Part shown: positions 35,917 to 44,003 of the stretch, in pieces
Layout of the letters: each line of letters starts with the position of its first letter
Numbering within the stretch: the stretch's first letter is position 1
Assembly: GCF_001308265.1 (NCBI RefSeq)
Contig: NZ_CP012023.1
Coordinates: forward strand, 1-64,000
Reading direction: 5' to 3'
Length of the DNA: 64,000 nucleotides
Source: Celeribacter marinus
Lineage (GTDB): Bacteria > Pseudomonadota > Alphaproteobacteria > Rhodobacterales > Rhodobacteraceae
Made by a program: the position numbers and the translations under genes
Notes under the pieces: generated by a model
Database searches by the model: none
Told to the model about the DNA's origin: nothing
The model's input: only the letters and a program-made list of their open reading frames with translations

Positions 35917-36942
35917 ATGAAGAAATTTGGTTTGGTCTCATCAGCCGTCTTGATGATGGCAGGTGCAACTGCTGCATCTGCGGACGAAATTAGCGTTGTC
36001 TGTAGCGCAGAGCAAGATTGGTGTGATCTGATGGTCGCAGCTTTCGAAGCTGAAAATACTGACACCGACGTGCTGATGGTGCGCAAATCCACGGGCGAGA
36101 CATTGGCACAGATCCGCGCCGAGGCGGGCAATCCAAAGATTGACGTTTGGTGGGGTGGGACGGGCGATCCGCATTTAATCGCAGCGGAAGAAGGGCTGAC
36201 CCAAGCGTCCGGCGTTGACACGTCCGACTTGCTTGGTTGGGCGCAAAACATGGCGACAATTTCGGAAGGCAAGGCAATTGGTATTTATGCCGGTGCTTTG
36301 GCCATGGCTTACAACTCTGAAATTTTGGATGAAAAAGACATCGCGCCGCCAGCATGCTGGGCCGATCTTGAAGACCCGCGGTTTGTGGGCGAAATTCAGG
36401 TTGCCAACCCGAACAGTTCAGGCACGGCCTATACAGAGCTTGCAACATTTGTGCAGTTGTTTGGCGAAGATGAAGCATACACAAAACTTGCCGCTATCGG
36501 CCAGAACGTGAACTCATACACCAAGTCAGGCTCTGCCCCATCCAAGGCCGCCGCGCGTGGCGAAACGGGCGTCTCCATCGGGTTTATGCATGACATGGTC
36601 AATCTGGCCGCGCAGGGCTTTCCACTTGTTGCGGTCGCACCATGCGAAGGCACCGGCTATGAGGTTGGCGCAGTCAGCGTCATTGAGGGTGCGCGTAACT
36701 TTGAAGGTGCCAAGGCTTGGGTTGAATTCGCCCTCCGCGCGGACATTCAGTCACGTGCGCCGGAAACAGGTTCGTACCAAGTCCCATCAAATTCCAATGC
36801 AGAAGTTGCACCGGAATCGCCCGATCTCGCGTCGATCAAACTGATCGACTACGACTTCGCGACGTATGGGTCGAGCGAGACACGAGCACGTCTTTTGGCT
36901 CGTTGGGACTCTGATGTGGGTGATCCCAATCCTCAGCAATAA
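35917..36942 (+). CDS. AfuA/FbpA-type periplasmic substrate-binding protein
   Basis: A 341-residue secreted binding protein with a clear signal peptide (MKKFGLVSSAVLMMAG, cleavage after TAASA). The mature protein reads as an extracellular solute-binding family 1 protein of the ferric/AfuA type: VCSAEQDWCDLMVAAFEAE, RAEAGNPKIDVWWGG, LAMAYNSEIL and PNSSGTAYTELATF. Family members were first called iron-binding, but AfuA is known to bind sugar phosphates. The linked HAD phosphatase favours a phosphorylated ligand here. GAGGA precedes the ATG. It is the first gene of a four-gene plus-strand unit. Confidence 0.88.
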   Translation: MKKFGLVSSAVLMMAGATAASADEISVVCSAEQDWCDLMVAAFEAENTDTDVLMVRKSTGETLAQIRAEAGNPKIDVWWGGTGDPHLIAAEEGLTQASGVDTSDLLGWAQNMATISEGKAIGIYAGALAMAYNSEILDEKDIAPPACWADLEDPRFVGEIQVANPNSSGTAYTELATFVQLFGEDEAYTKLAAIGQNVNSYTKSGSAPSKAAARGETGVSIGFMHDMVNLAAQGFPLVAVAPCEGTGYEVGAVSVIEGARNFEGAKAWVEFALRADIQSRAPETGSYQVPSNSNAEVAPESPDLASIKLIDYDFATYGSSETRARLLARWDSDVGDPNPQQ

Positions 36943-36984
36943 ACCTCCCTGTTGGCGTTCAAATCAATCGTAGCGCCGGCCATT

Positions 36985-37010
36985 GGGTGCCCCTTGTTTT
37001 AGGGGCACCC
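36985..37010 (+). promoter_or_regulatory. Hairpin between binding-protein and permease genes
   Basis: GGGTGCCCC and GGGGCACCC form a perfect 9-base stem with an 8-base loop and no following T-run. In ABC operons such a structure commonly protects the binding-protein message and lowers expression of the downstream permease. It is not a good intrinsic terminator. Confidence 0.6.
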
Positions 37011-37036
37011 TCTCTCTCACTTCACTGGACTTGAAT

Positions 37037-39199
37037 ATGAAACGAACGGTTTTGTTCTGGCTCTTGATCGGGCTTTTCGGCTATGCAGTGCTGCCTTGGC
37101 ATATGACGGACGCTGGCTTTTTCTCATTGGAATGGCTGGCGGGCGGGGCCTCTTCAAGCGGGCTTTGGCTTGCGATGTCGGGCCATTGGTGGCTGGCACT
37201 GATCGGAGTGGTATTTTTTGCCGCGATCGCCGTCGTCCTTGCGATGAAAAGCCCAGTGCAACGTGCCAAAACAACGTTATGGCTTGCCGCCTTTGGCCTC
37301 TTTTGGACGGCCATACAGGGTCTCATCATTGTGCGCGCAGGTCCGCGTATGTTCGAAGGCATGTTGACCGGCGAAACCATCGCGGCAGGCCAACCGGGCA
37401 TGGGTGCGGGTGCCGCCGTTTGCATTGCGGGCCTTTTGTTTGCGCTGACGGTTTCCATGTCACAAACCGGCAAAGGGCGCGGCGACGCTTTTGTTGTCAG
37501 CATGATCGGCCTGATCATCGCGCTTGTCGGTGTTTTTGTGTTCTTCCCCGTCATGCACATTCTGGTCCGCGCGTTTGAAGTCGACGGCGGTTACAGTCTG
37601 ACCAGCTTTTTCCCGCGCTTCTTTAGCAGCGACATTTGGGGGCTTCGCTGCCTTGTCACTGACAGGTCCTGCGGTGTGGCCATAAATTCAGTGTTCCTTG
37701 CCACCCTGACGGGCCTTGGTACGACGATGCTTGGCCTTTCGTTTGCACTGATCTTCACCCGTACAGATTTCCGCGCCAAAAAGCTGTTGCGGATCCTCAC
37801 GGTTATTCCGATCATCACGCCGCCTTTCGTAATCGGCCTTGCCTTGATCCTTCTTTTCGGGCGCAACGGTTCCGTCACCGCTTTTGCCGCTGACCTGTTC
37901 GGCCTGGAAAAAACGCGCTGGCTTTATGGGTTTTGGGGCGTGTACATCGCGCAACTTTTGTCCTTCACACCGATTGCATTCCTTGTCTTGATCGGTGTCG
38001 TGCAGGGTGTCAGCCCGTCGATGGAGGAAGCGTCCCAAACGCTTGACGCCGACCGTTGGCAAACCTTCCGCTATGTATCGCTGCCCCTGATGCGCCCTGG
38101 ACTGGCAAATGCGTTCCTGCTTGGCTTCATCGAAAGCCTTGCCGACTTTGGCAATCCATTGGTGTTGGGAAGTGGCTACTCGGTCCTGTCGACTGACATA
38201 TTCTTCGCCATTGTCGGCTCTGTCGCTGACCCTGCCAAGGCGGCGGTCCTTGCGATTGCATTGCTCACATTGACGCTGTCCGCATTCTTGTTGCAACGCA
38301 TGTGGTTGGGCCAAAAATCCTATGCAACGATCACGGGCAAGGCAGATTCCGGACAGAACGCATCGCTTAGCCCAATGGTCAAAAGCCTGTGTTACGCCAC
38401 CGCATTGCCATGGGCAGCCCTGACAGCCGTGGTCTACTCGATGATCTTGTTTGGCAGTTTCGTGAAACTGTGGGGCTATGATCATAGCTTTACCTTCGCG
38501 CATTACATCCGTGCCTTCGGGATTGATTTTACAACAGGGCGCTTGTCAGGCGTGGCGTGGGATAGCTATTTTACGACCTTAACAATCTCGTCGATTGCGG
38601 CCCCTTTGACAGCGATTGTTGGGCTTGCGACGGCCTACCTTCTGGTGCGTCAAAAGTTTGTAGGTAAGGACCTGTTCGAGTTCTCGACCATGCTCAGCTT
38701 TGCCATTCCCGGCACGGTCATCGGCGTCAGCTACATCATGGCGTTCAACTTCCCCCCGATTGAGCTGACGGGCACAAGCATCATCCTCATTATCGTATTT
38801 GTGTTCCGCAATATGCCGGTTGGTGTGCGCGGCGGTATCGCGGCAATGTCGCAGCTAGACAAAAGCCTTGATGAGGCTTCGATCACCTTAGGTGCCAACA
38901 GCTTTACCACAGTGCGGCGTGTGATCCTGCCTTTGATGGGGCCCGCCATTCTTGCGGCACTCACCTACAGTTTTGTACGTGCGATCACGTCTGTCAGTGC
39001 TGTCATTTTCTTGGTCAGCGCCAAGCACAACATGGCGACTTCGTTCATCGTAGGGCGGGTTGAGAACGGCGAATTTGGCCTCGCGATTGCCTATTCAGCC
39101 GTGCTGATCGTCACCATGCTGGCGGTGATCTTATTGCTTCAACTTCTTGTCGGATCGCGACGCCTACGCCGCACCGACCGCGTCCAATCAGCGGCTTGA
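37037..39199 (+). CDS. ABC transporter permease, two fused membrane domains
   Basis: A 720-residue inner-membrane permease with about fourteen or more helices. Two BPD-type permease domains are fused in one chain, as in FbpB and AfuB. Each half carries an EAA-type loop for ATPase contact: MEEASQTLDADRWQTFRYVSLP near residue 345, and LDEASITLGANSFTTVRRVILP near residue 620. The start is ATG 37037 (MKRTVLFWLLIGLFGYAVLP); the frame is open upstream to 36983 but that covers the hairpin. The first 180 residues are an extra hydrophobic region seen in some family members. Partner of the binding protein before it and the ATPase after it. Confidence 0.9.
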   Translation: MKRTVLFWLLIGLFGYAVLPWHMTDAGFFSLEWLAGGASSSGLWLAMSGHWWLALIGVVFFAAIAVVLAMKSPVQRAKTTLWLAAFGLFWTAIQGLIIVRAGPRMFEGMLTGETIAAGQPGMGAGAAVCIAGLLFALTVSMSQTGKGRGDAFVVSMIGLIIALVGVFVFFPVMHILVRAFEVDGGYSLTSFFPRFFSSDIWGLRCLVTDRSCGVAINSVFLATLTGLGTTMLGLSFALIFTRTDFRAKKLLRILTVIPIITPPFVIGLALILLFGRNGSVTAFAADLFGLEKTRWLYGFWGVYIAQLLSFTPIAFLVLIGVVQGVSPSMEEASQTLDADRWQTFRYVSLPLMRPGLANAFLLGFIESLADFGNPLVLGSGYSVLSTDIFFAIVGSVADPAKAAVLAIALLTLTLSAFLLQRMWLGQKSYATITGKADSGQNASLSPMVKSLCYATALPWAALTAVVYSMILFGSFVKLWGYDHSFTFAHYIRAFGIDFTTGRLSGVAWDSYFTTLTISSIAAPLTAIVGLATAYLLVRQKFVGKDLFEFSTMLSFAIPGTVIGVSYIMAFNFPPIELTGTSIILIIVFVFRNMPVGVRGGIAAMSQLDKSLDEASITLGANSFTTVRRVILPLMGPAILAALTYSFVRAITSVSAVIFLVSAKHNMATSFIVGRVENGEFGLAIAYSAVLIVTMLAVILLLQLLVGSRRLRRTDRVQSAA

Positions 39200-39225
39200 A
39201 ACCAGGCCCAACCCCGGAGAAACCT

Positions 39226-40287
39226 ATGACAAAATACACCCCTGGTTCCGTGCGCTTCGAGAGCGTCGTCAAGAAATTTGGCGAAGTCACTGCCCTCAAA
39301 AGCCTCGATCTGACCATTGACCCGGGCAAGCTTGTTACCCTGCTTGGCCCATCGGGATGCGGAAAAACCACTACGCTGCGACTGATTGCGGGGCTTGAGA
39401 TGGCCAGCGCCGGTAAAATCCACATCGGCGGTGAAGACGTCACACATCTGACGGCCACTTACCGCAAAGTATCGATGGTGTTCCAATCCTACGCTTTGTT
39501 CCCGCATATGACGGTCCGCCAGAACGTCGCCTATGGCCTTACCGTCAAATCCATGCCCAAGGCCGAAGCGGCACAAAAAGCAGAACATGGATTGGAACTG
39601 GTTGGTCTTGCAGGCTTTGGTGATCGTTTGCCAAGCGAGCTTTCAGGCGGGCAACAGCAGCGCGTTGCAGTGGCGCGCGCTATCGTGCTGGAGCCTGAAG
39701 TTCTGCTGTTGGACGAACCTCTTTCAAACCTCGACGCGAAGCTACGCCGCCACGTCCGGGAAGAAATTCGCCAAATCCAGCAACGTCTCGGTCTCACGGC
39801 GGTCTACGTCACCCATGACCAAGAAGAGGCAATGGCCGTCTCTGACAGGATCATCGTAATGAAAAACGCAGAGATCGCACAAGAAGGATCACCCAGCGAT
39901 CTTTACGAGGCCCCAAAATCGGCTTTCATCGCTGACTTCATCGGGGACGCCAATCTTGCAGATTGCGGAGTTGAAAGCGTGACGAACGGTATAGCGAATG
40001 TGGTCTTGGACGACCTAAACTACAAAGTCCGCGATGGGGGATTGCAAAAGGGGCCAGCCAAAATGGTGCTTCGCCCGCATAATCTGCATCTTGCCGCTCC
40101 TGACCAAGCAGGGATCAAAGGCGAGGTCAGCTATGCGGCCTACCTCGGCAAAGAAATCCAATACACGGTCGAAAGTGCGATTGGGTCGCTCTTTGTAATC
40201 AGTGGGGTGACAGACAAACCTTTTGCACAAGGCGACAGCGTGTCCATTCAATTTGACGCGGATCTTGCGCGTCTTGTGGCGGCATAA
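39226..40287 (+). CDS. ABC transporter ATPase (AfuC/FbpC-type)
   Basis: A 353-residue ATPase with an N-terminal nucleotide-binding domain and a C-terminal TOBE-type regulatory domain. Walker A is GPSGCGKTTT, the Q-loop region FQSYALFPHMTV, the signature LSGGQQQRVAVARA, Walker B VLLLDEPLSNLD and the H-loop YVTHDQEEAM. The start is ATG 39226 with CGGAGAA upstream; an in-frame start at 39196 overlaps the permease stop. TOBE segments (GPAKMVLRPHNLHL) lie near residue 280. It powers uptake with the two preceding genes. Confidence 0.93.
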   Translation: MTKYTPGSVRFESVVKKFGEVTALKSLDLTIDPGKLVTLLGPSGCGKTTTLRLIAGLEMASAGKIHIGGEDVTHLTATYRKVSMVFQSYALFPHMTVRQNVAYGLTVKSMPKAEAAQKAEHGLELVGLAGFGDRLPSELSGGQQQRVAVARAIVLEPEVLLLDEPLSNLDAKLRRHVREEIRQIQQRLGLTAVYVTHDQEEAMAVSDRIIVMKNAEIAQEGSPSDLYEAPKSAFIADFIGDANLADCGVESVTNGIANVVLDDLNYKVRDGGLQKGPAKMVLRPHNLHLAAPDQAGIKGEVSYAAYLGKEIQYTVESAIGSLFVISGVTDKPFAQGDSVSIQFDADLARLVAA

Positions 40288-40307
40288 AATGGGACTAAGT
40301 GTGCCAA

Positions 40308-40943
40308 ATGGATAGCATCCTATATTCGGGAGGCAGTCAAAGGCATGTCTCACCTCAGGACTGGCATTCTGAAATCATTGCTGGCGGTTATCGCGCAATC
40401 ATATTCGACTGTGACGGTACGCTGGTTGACAGCAGCGAAGCCCACTTCCAGTCGTTTCGAACCGCGGTGCGAGCACAGGGGCATGATTTAGATCGCGGCT
40501 GGTATGCCCAGCGGACAGGTCTTGATCGCAAGTCTCTCTTGGCGGCCTTATCGCAGGAACTGTCGGGGGCTTTGGATATCGCCTTGGCAACCCAACAAAG
40601 CATAGACGCGTTTATCAACGCTGCGGCTGGGGTATTGCCAATCGACGAAACGAAAAAACTGGTTCGTACCTTGGGCCTAACCCATCCAATGGCAGTTGGA
40701 ACGAACGCAGAAATTGACGTCGCAACTGCCTCGTTGCAAGCCGTGGGCCTATTAGACTACTTCACCACTATTGCCTCAATCTCCGACTGCCTCCGACCAA
40801 AACCTGCCCCCGACATTTTTGCGCATGCAATCCAGCGGCTGGGCTTTCCAGCGGCCATGACATTGGTCTTTGAAGATTCCGCAGAAGGTGTGGCCGCTGC
40901 CATCGCTGCTGGATCGAACGTCGTTCGAATTGTTCATAGCTGA
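40308..40943 (+). CDS. HAD-superfamily phosphatase/mutase
   Basis: A 211-residue cytoplasmic HAD hydrolase, 20 bases after the ATPase gene. Motif I is IIFDCDGTLVDSSEAH (nucleophile Asp and DxD), the cap domain covers about 40-110, motif III gives RPKPAPDIF and motif IV gives LVFEDSAEGVAAA. It is closest in style to beta-phosphoglucomutase-like phosphatases that act on sugar phosphates. Its place at the end of the transporter operon suggests it dephosphorylates the imported compound. The start could be ATG 40308 or GTG 40299. Confidence 0.82.
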   Translation: MDSILYSGGSQRHVSPQDWHSEIIAGGYRAIIFDCDGTLVDSSEAHFQSFRTAVRAQGHDLDRGWYAQRTGLDRKSLLAALSQELSGALDIALATQQSIDAFINAAAGVLPIDETKKLVRTLGLTHPMAVGTNAEIDVATASLQAVGLLDYFTTIASISDCLRPKPAPDIFAHAIQRLGFPAAMTLVFEDSAEGVAAAIAAGSNVVRIVHS

Positions 40944-41113
40944 CCTTCGCCGCGCTGCGGAAACAAGTCACTTCGGGCTCAGGGACGAAGCCGCTCGCGC
41001 GGCACTGGCGCTTGTGGCAAGCGTATTGAAGCATCCCACATGTTGGCGGATTTTGCGATCTGGCTGATCTGTTTGACGATTGAGGTTTCTCAATCGACAG
41101 ACAGGAGGATTTC
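40944..41113. other. Region between HAD gene and the IS91-type element
   Basis: No gene. The left end of the IS91-type element probably lies within it, perhaps near 41040 where the sequence becomes typical of the element's leader, with a ribosome site GGAGGA close to 41103. The exact IS end cannot be fixed without comparison to other copies. Confidence 0.4.
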
Positions 41114-42001
41114 ATGGTCAGCGAGAGAACAACACCGCTTCGGGAGCGGATGATCGAAGACATGCGCATTCGGGGTCTGGGGCACCAATCCCAGCGATCT
41201 CATATCCGGGCAGTCAAGGATTTTGCTGCGTTTCTGGGGCATTCACCGGATACGGCTACGCGTGAGGAGCTGCGCGCGTATCAACTTCATATGACGGATA
41301 CCGAGGTCACGCCCTCGGTTTACAACGCGCGGATCACTGCTCTGCGTTTCTTTTTCTCGATGACCTGCGGGCGTGATGAGATGAAGAAGTACATGCAATT
41401 CCGCACCGAGCCGCGCAAGCTGCCCGCTGTGCTCAGCGTTGAGGAAGTCTCAGAACTTCTGGCCGTAGCACCTGGTCCCGGGCTCAAGTATCGCGCGGCG
41501 CTCAGTATCTCTTATGGTGCGGGTCTGCGCGCCTCTGAGGTTTGCAATCTGACGACCGGCGACATCGACAGTGACCGGATGTTGATCCACGTCGTGCAGG
41601 GCAAGGGGCGGAAGGATCGTAAGGTAATGCTGTCGCCGGGATTGCTCGATCTGTTGCGTGACTATTGGTGCGAGGCACGGCCTGAAGGGTGGATGTTCCC
41701 GGGTAAACCCAAGATCAATCCGATCTCGCCACGTCAACTCAACCGGGCCTTTACATCGGCCAAACGCATGGCCGGGATCAACAGGCCCGCAACGCTGCAC
41801 ACCCTGCGGCACAGCTTTGCCACCCATCTGCTGGAAGCGGGCACGGATGTACGGGTTATCCAAGTGCTACTTGGTCACGCCAAACTGACAACCACCGCGC
41901 AGTACACTAAGGTCGCCACCAAGATGATCCGGGATACGACCAGCCCGTTCGAGGCCCTCAAGCAGTTGAACCTACAGACACGCAAGACGCGACCGCGGTG
42001 A
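41114..42001 (+). CDS. Tyrosine recombinase of IS91-type element
   Basis: A 295-residue integrase-family protein. The N-terminal SAM-like domain covers about 8-95. The catalytic domain has Arg in GAGLRASEVCNL, Lys in VQGKGRKDRKVML, HTLRHSFATHLLEAG (HxxR), GHAKLTTT, and the nucleophile Tyr in TAQYTKVATKM. All five catalytic positions appear intact. A strong ribosome site precedes the ATG. In this IS91 subgroup an integrase gene regularly precedes the transposase and may assist resolution or target joining; its exact job is uncertain. Confidence 0.9.
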   Translation: MVSERTTPLRERMIEDMRIRGLGHQSQRSHIRAVKDFAAFLGHSPDTATREELRAYQLHMTDTEVTPSVYNARITALRFFFSMTCGRDEMKKYMQFRTEPRKLPAVLSVEEVSELLAVAPGPGLKYRAALSISYGAGLRASEVCNLTTGDIDSDRMLIHVVQGKGRKDRKVMLSPGLLDLLRDYWCEARPEGWMFPGKPKINPISPRQLNRAFTSAKRMAGINRPATLHTLRHSFATHLLEAGTDVRVIQVLLGHAKLTTTAQYTKVATKMIRDTTSPFEALKQLNLQTRKTRPR

Positions 42002-42011
42002 CGGGCGGGGA

Positions 42012-43205
42012 GTGCCCCGCCCCAGACTGGAGGTTGCTGACATATTCCGCAAACATGGTCCCGCGTGGCGGCGGGCCAATGCCGGGCATATCAGCCTGAG
42101 CCAGCTTAAGGTGATGTCAGCGATAGAAGCCTGCCGAACAGAGGCGCTCGGCGGGCATGTGGCGGCTTGCACCAAATGCAGCCATCAGCACATCGCATAC
42201 AACAGTTGCAAAAACCGGCACTGTCCAAAGTGTCAGGGACCCGCTGCGCGCGACTGGATGGCGGCACGGGCCGAAGACTTGCTGCCCGTCGAGTATTTCC
42301 ATGTCGTCTTCACGCTACCAGCCGAGATTGCCAGGATCGCCCTCTGGAACAAGCGCGCCATTTACGGCCTGCTGTTCCGGGCGTCCGCCGAGACCGTGAC
42401 GACCATCGCCGCTGATCCCAAGCGCATGGGTGCTCGCGTTGGCATGACCAGCGTGTTGCACACATGGGGGTCTGCGCTCACCCATCACCCACACATCCAC
42501 ATGATCGTCCCCGGCGGTGGCTTGTCGCGCGACGGCAACCAATGGGTGGCGTGCAAGCCGGGGTTCTTCCTGCATGTGCGGGTGCTGTCACGGCTGTTCC
42601 GCCGCCTGTTCATCGAAGGACTGATGGCGTTGCATCGCTCGGGTGATCTGGCGTTTTATAGTGACCTAAAAGGGCTGGCTGAGACCGGTGCATTTGCAAA
42701 CTGGTTGGCCCCGTTCCGTAAAATCGAATGGGTGGTCTATGCCAAACCACCGTTCGGCGGACCCGAGGCAGTTCTAGCCTACCTCAGTCGTTACACGCAC
42801 CGTGTCGCGATCTCGAACCAGCGCCTCTTCAGCGCCGATGCAAACACCGTCGCGTTCCGATGGAAGGACTATCGCATCAAGAGTGGTGACCGGCAAAAGG
42901 TGATGCGCCTGACAACGGACGAGTTCATCCGCCGTTTCCTGATGCATGTTCTCCCCGACGGGTTCCACCGGATCCGGCACTATGGCCTGCTGGCGTCCGC
43001 GCAACGTAAAACCAACATTGCAAAGGTCCGAGCCCTGATTGGGGCGAGCCCGCCAGAGCAAGAACCACCATCCGAGGATGATCCCACACCATTTACATTG
43101 CGGGAACCGTGCCCCTGTTGCGGCGGCACAATGCTGATCATCGAAACGTTCAAGCGCGGCCAGGTTCCCCGATCCCGCGCTCCACCAAGGAAACAGGCCG
43201 CATGA
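42012..43205 (+). CDS. IS91-family transposase
   Basis: A 397-residue rolling-circle transposase. The N-terminal zinc-binding region has CTKCSHQHIAYNSCKNRHCPKC. The HUH metal motif is HPHIHMIVPGG near residue 160, and catalytic tyrosine candidates are in LAYLSRYTHRVAIS near residue 260. The C-terminal CPCCGGTM may bind zinc. It starts with GTG 42012, 10 bases after the integrase. It appears full length and potentially active. Confidence 0.93.
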   Translation: MPRPRLEVADIFRKHGPAWRRANAGHISLSQLKVMSAIEACRTEALGGHVAACTKCSHQHIAYNSCKNRHCPKCQGPAARDWMAARAEDLLPVEYFHVVFTLPAEIARIALWNKRAIYGLLFRASAETVTTIAADPKRMGARVGMTSVLHTWGSALTHHPHIHMIVPGGGLSRDGNQWVACKPGFFLHVRVLSRLFRRLFIEGLMALHRSGDLAFYSDLKGLAETGAFANWLAPFRKIEWVVYAKPPFGGPEAVLAYLSRYTHRVAISNQRLFSADANTVAFRWKDYRIKSGDRQKVMRLTTDEFIRRFLMHVLPDGFHRIRHYGLLASAQRKTNIAKVRALIGASPPEQEPPSEDDPTPFTLREPCPCCGGTMLIIETFKRGQVPRSRAPPRKQAA

Positions 43206-43598
43206 CTGATTGCCCGTTTATCCCGCCCAATGCGATCCGGTTGTTTCTGCAACACCGGCCAAAATCACTTGTGCGCAGCGATCCAGCAAATCACGTTAAA
43301 GGTGCAAACCGGCAGCGACCCAGCTCAAATCTTAGGCAAGCGAGCGGGCAAAACGTACGAACCGCCGTCTTCAATCTGACCAAAAACGTATCCGCAGCAG
43401 TCACAAGCCCGATAGACAGCGCTCTTTCCCCATAGACACCGCCAAGCCCCCGCGGCTTCCTCCCTGAGAGATTTTCCAACGCGGGCCACAGTCGAGCCAA
43501 GCCGAAAGATTGCACCCTGGCCCGCATCAGAAAATCTTCATCAGACCCGAACTTAGCTGCGCGACCCACCAAGGTCCGGTTTGGGCCGTTCGTTTTCT
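43206..43598. other. Non-coding stretch after the transposase
   Basis: The 393 bases contain no supported gene and probably include the right end of the IS91-type element, up to about 43570. The rest is the 3' flank of the phage integration module on the minus strand. Whether the element interrupts a prophage attachment site cannot be told from this window. Confidence 0.45.
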
Positions 43599-44003
43599 TC
43601 AGGCGTCACCCTGTTCTGCATTATCAAAGGCGACCTTCTCCTGCTCGGCCCACGGCAGTGCTGCACAATTACTGAGGTTGATTTCGGTTACGGCGACGGC
43701 GTCACGCTTGTAGACTAGCCGTTTTAGCACCTCCGGTGCCAGATAAGCCAACCGTAACTGCCTGCTGACATGGCGCTCCGCGAGGTTCACGGCGATTGCG
43801 AGATCGCGCACCGTCCCGAACTCACTGGCCTCCATACGCCGCCGCCAGCTCCAGGCGCGACCGATGGCGCGTAGGATATGCGGGTCTTGGGTCTGGTCCT
43901 CACTGGGCAGGTAGTCCGCGGGCGGCAGGATCTTCGGCCGCCCGTTTTTCTTGCGCACCTTGAGGGGCGCGAAGACCTGGATGGTGTCGGGTGCGCCTAT
44001 CAC
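43599..44003 (-). CDS. Recombinase-associated HTH protein
   Basis: A 134-residue basic protein whose ATG overlaps the recombinase stop by 4 bases. The N-terminal GRPKILPP is followed by a helical part, RAIGRAWSWRRRMEASEFGTV, and a helix-turn-helix, VRDLAIAVNLAERHVSRQLRLA, then YLAPEVLKRL. Proteins of this kind follow serine recombinases in many alphaproteobacterial prophages. It may act as a recombination directionality factor or DNA-binding accessory protein; that is inference. Confidence 0.65.
   Translation of the reverse strand: MIGAPDTIQVFAPLKVRKKNGRPKILPPADYLPSEDQTQDPHILRAIGRAWSWRRRMEASEFGTVRDLAIAVNLAERHVSRQLRLAYLAPEVLKRLVYKRDAVAVTEINLSNCAALPWAEQEKVAFDNAEQGDA

Larger units (their letters stand above)
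41040..43570 (+). mobile_element. IS91-family element with accessory tyrosine recombinase
   Basis: A two-gene element: a phage-type integrase followed 10 bases later by a Y1/Y2 HUH transposase, an arrangement known in a subgroup of IS91-like elements. Such elements move by rolling-circle transposition, lack terminal inverted repeats and do not duplicate their target. About 390 bases without a gene after the transposase probably contain the oriIS/terIS end. Both boundaries given here are approximate. Confidence 0.7.
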
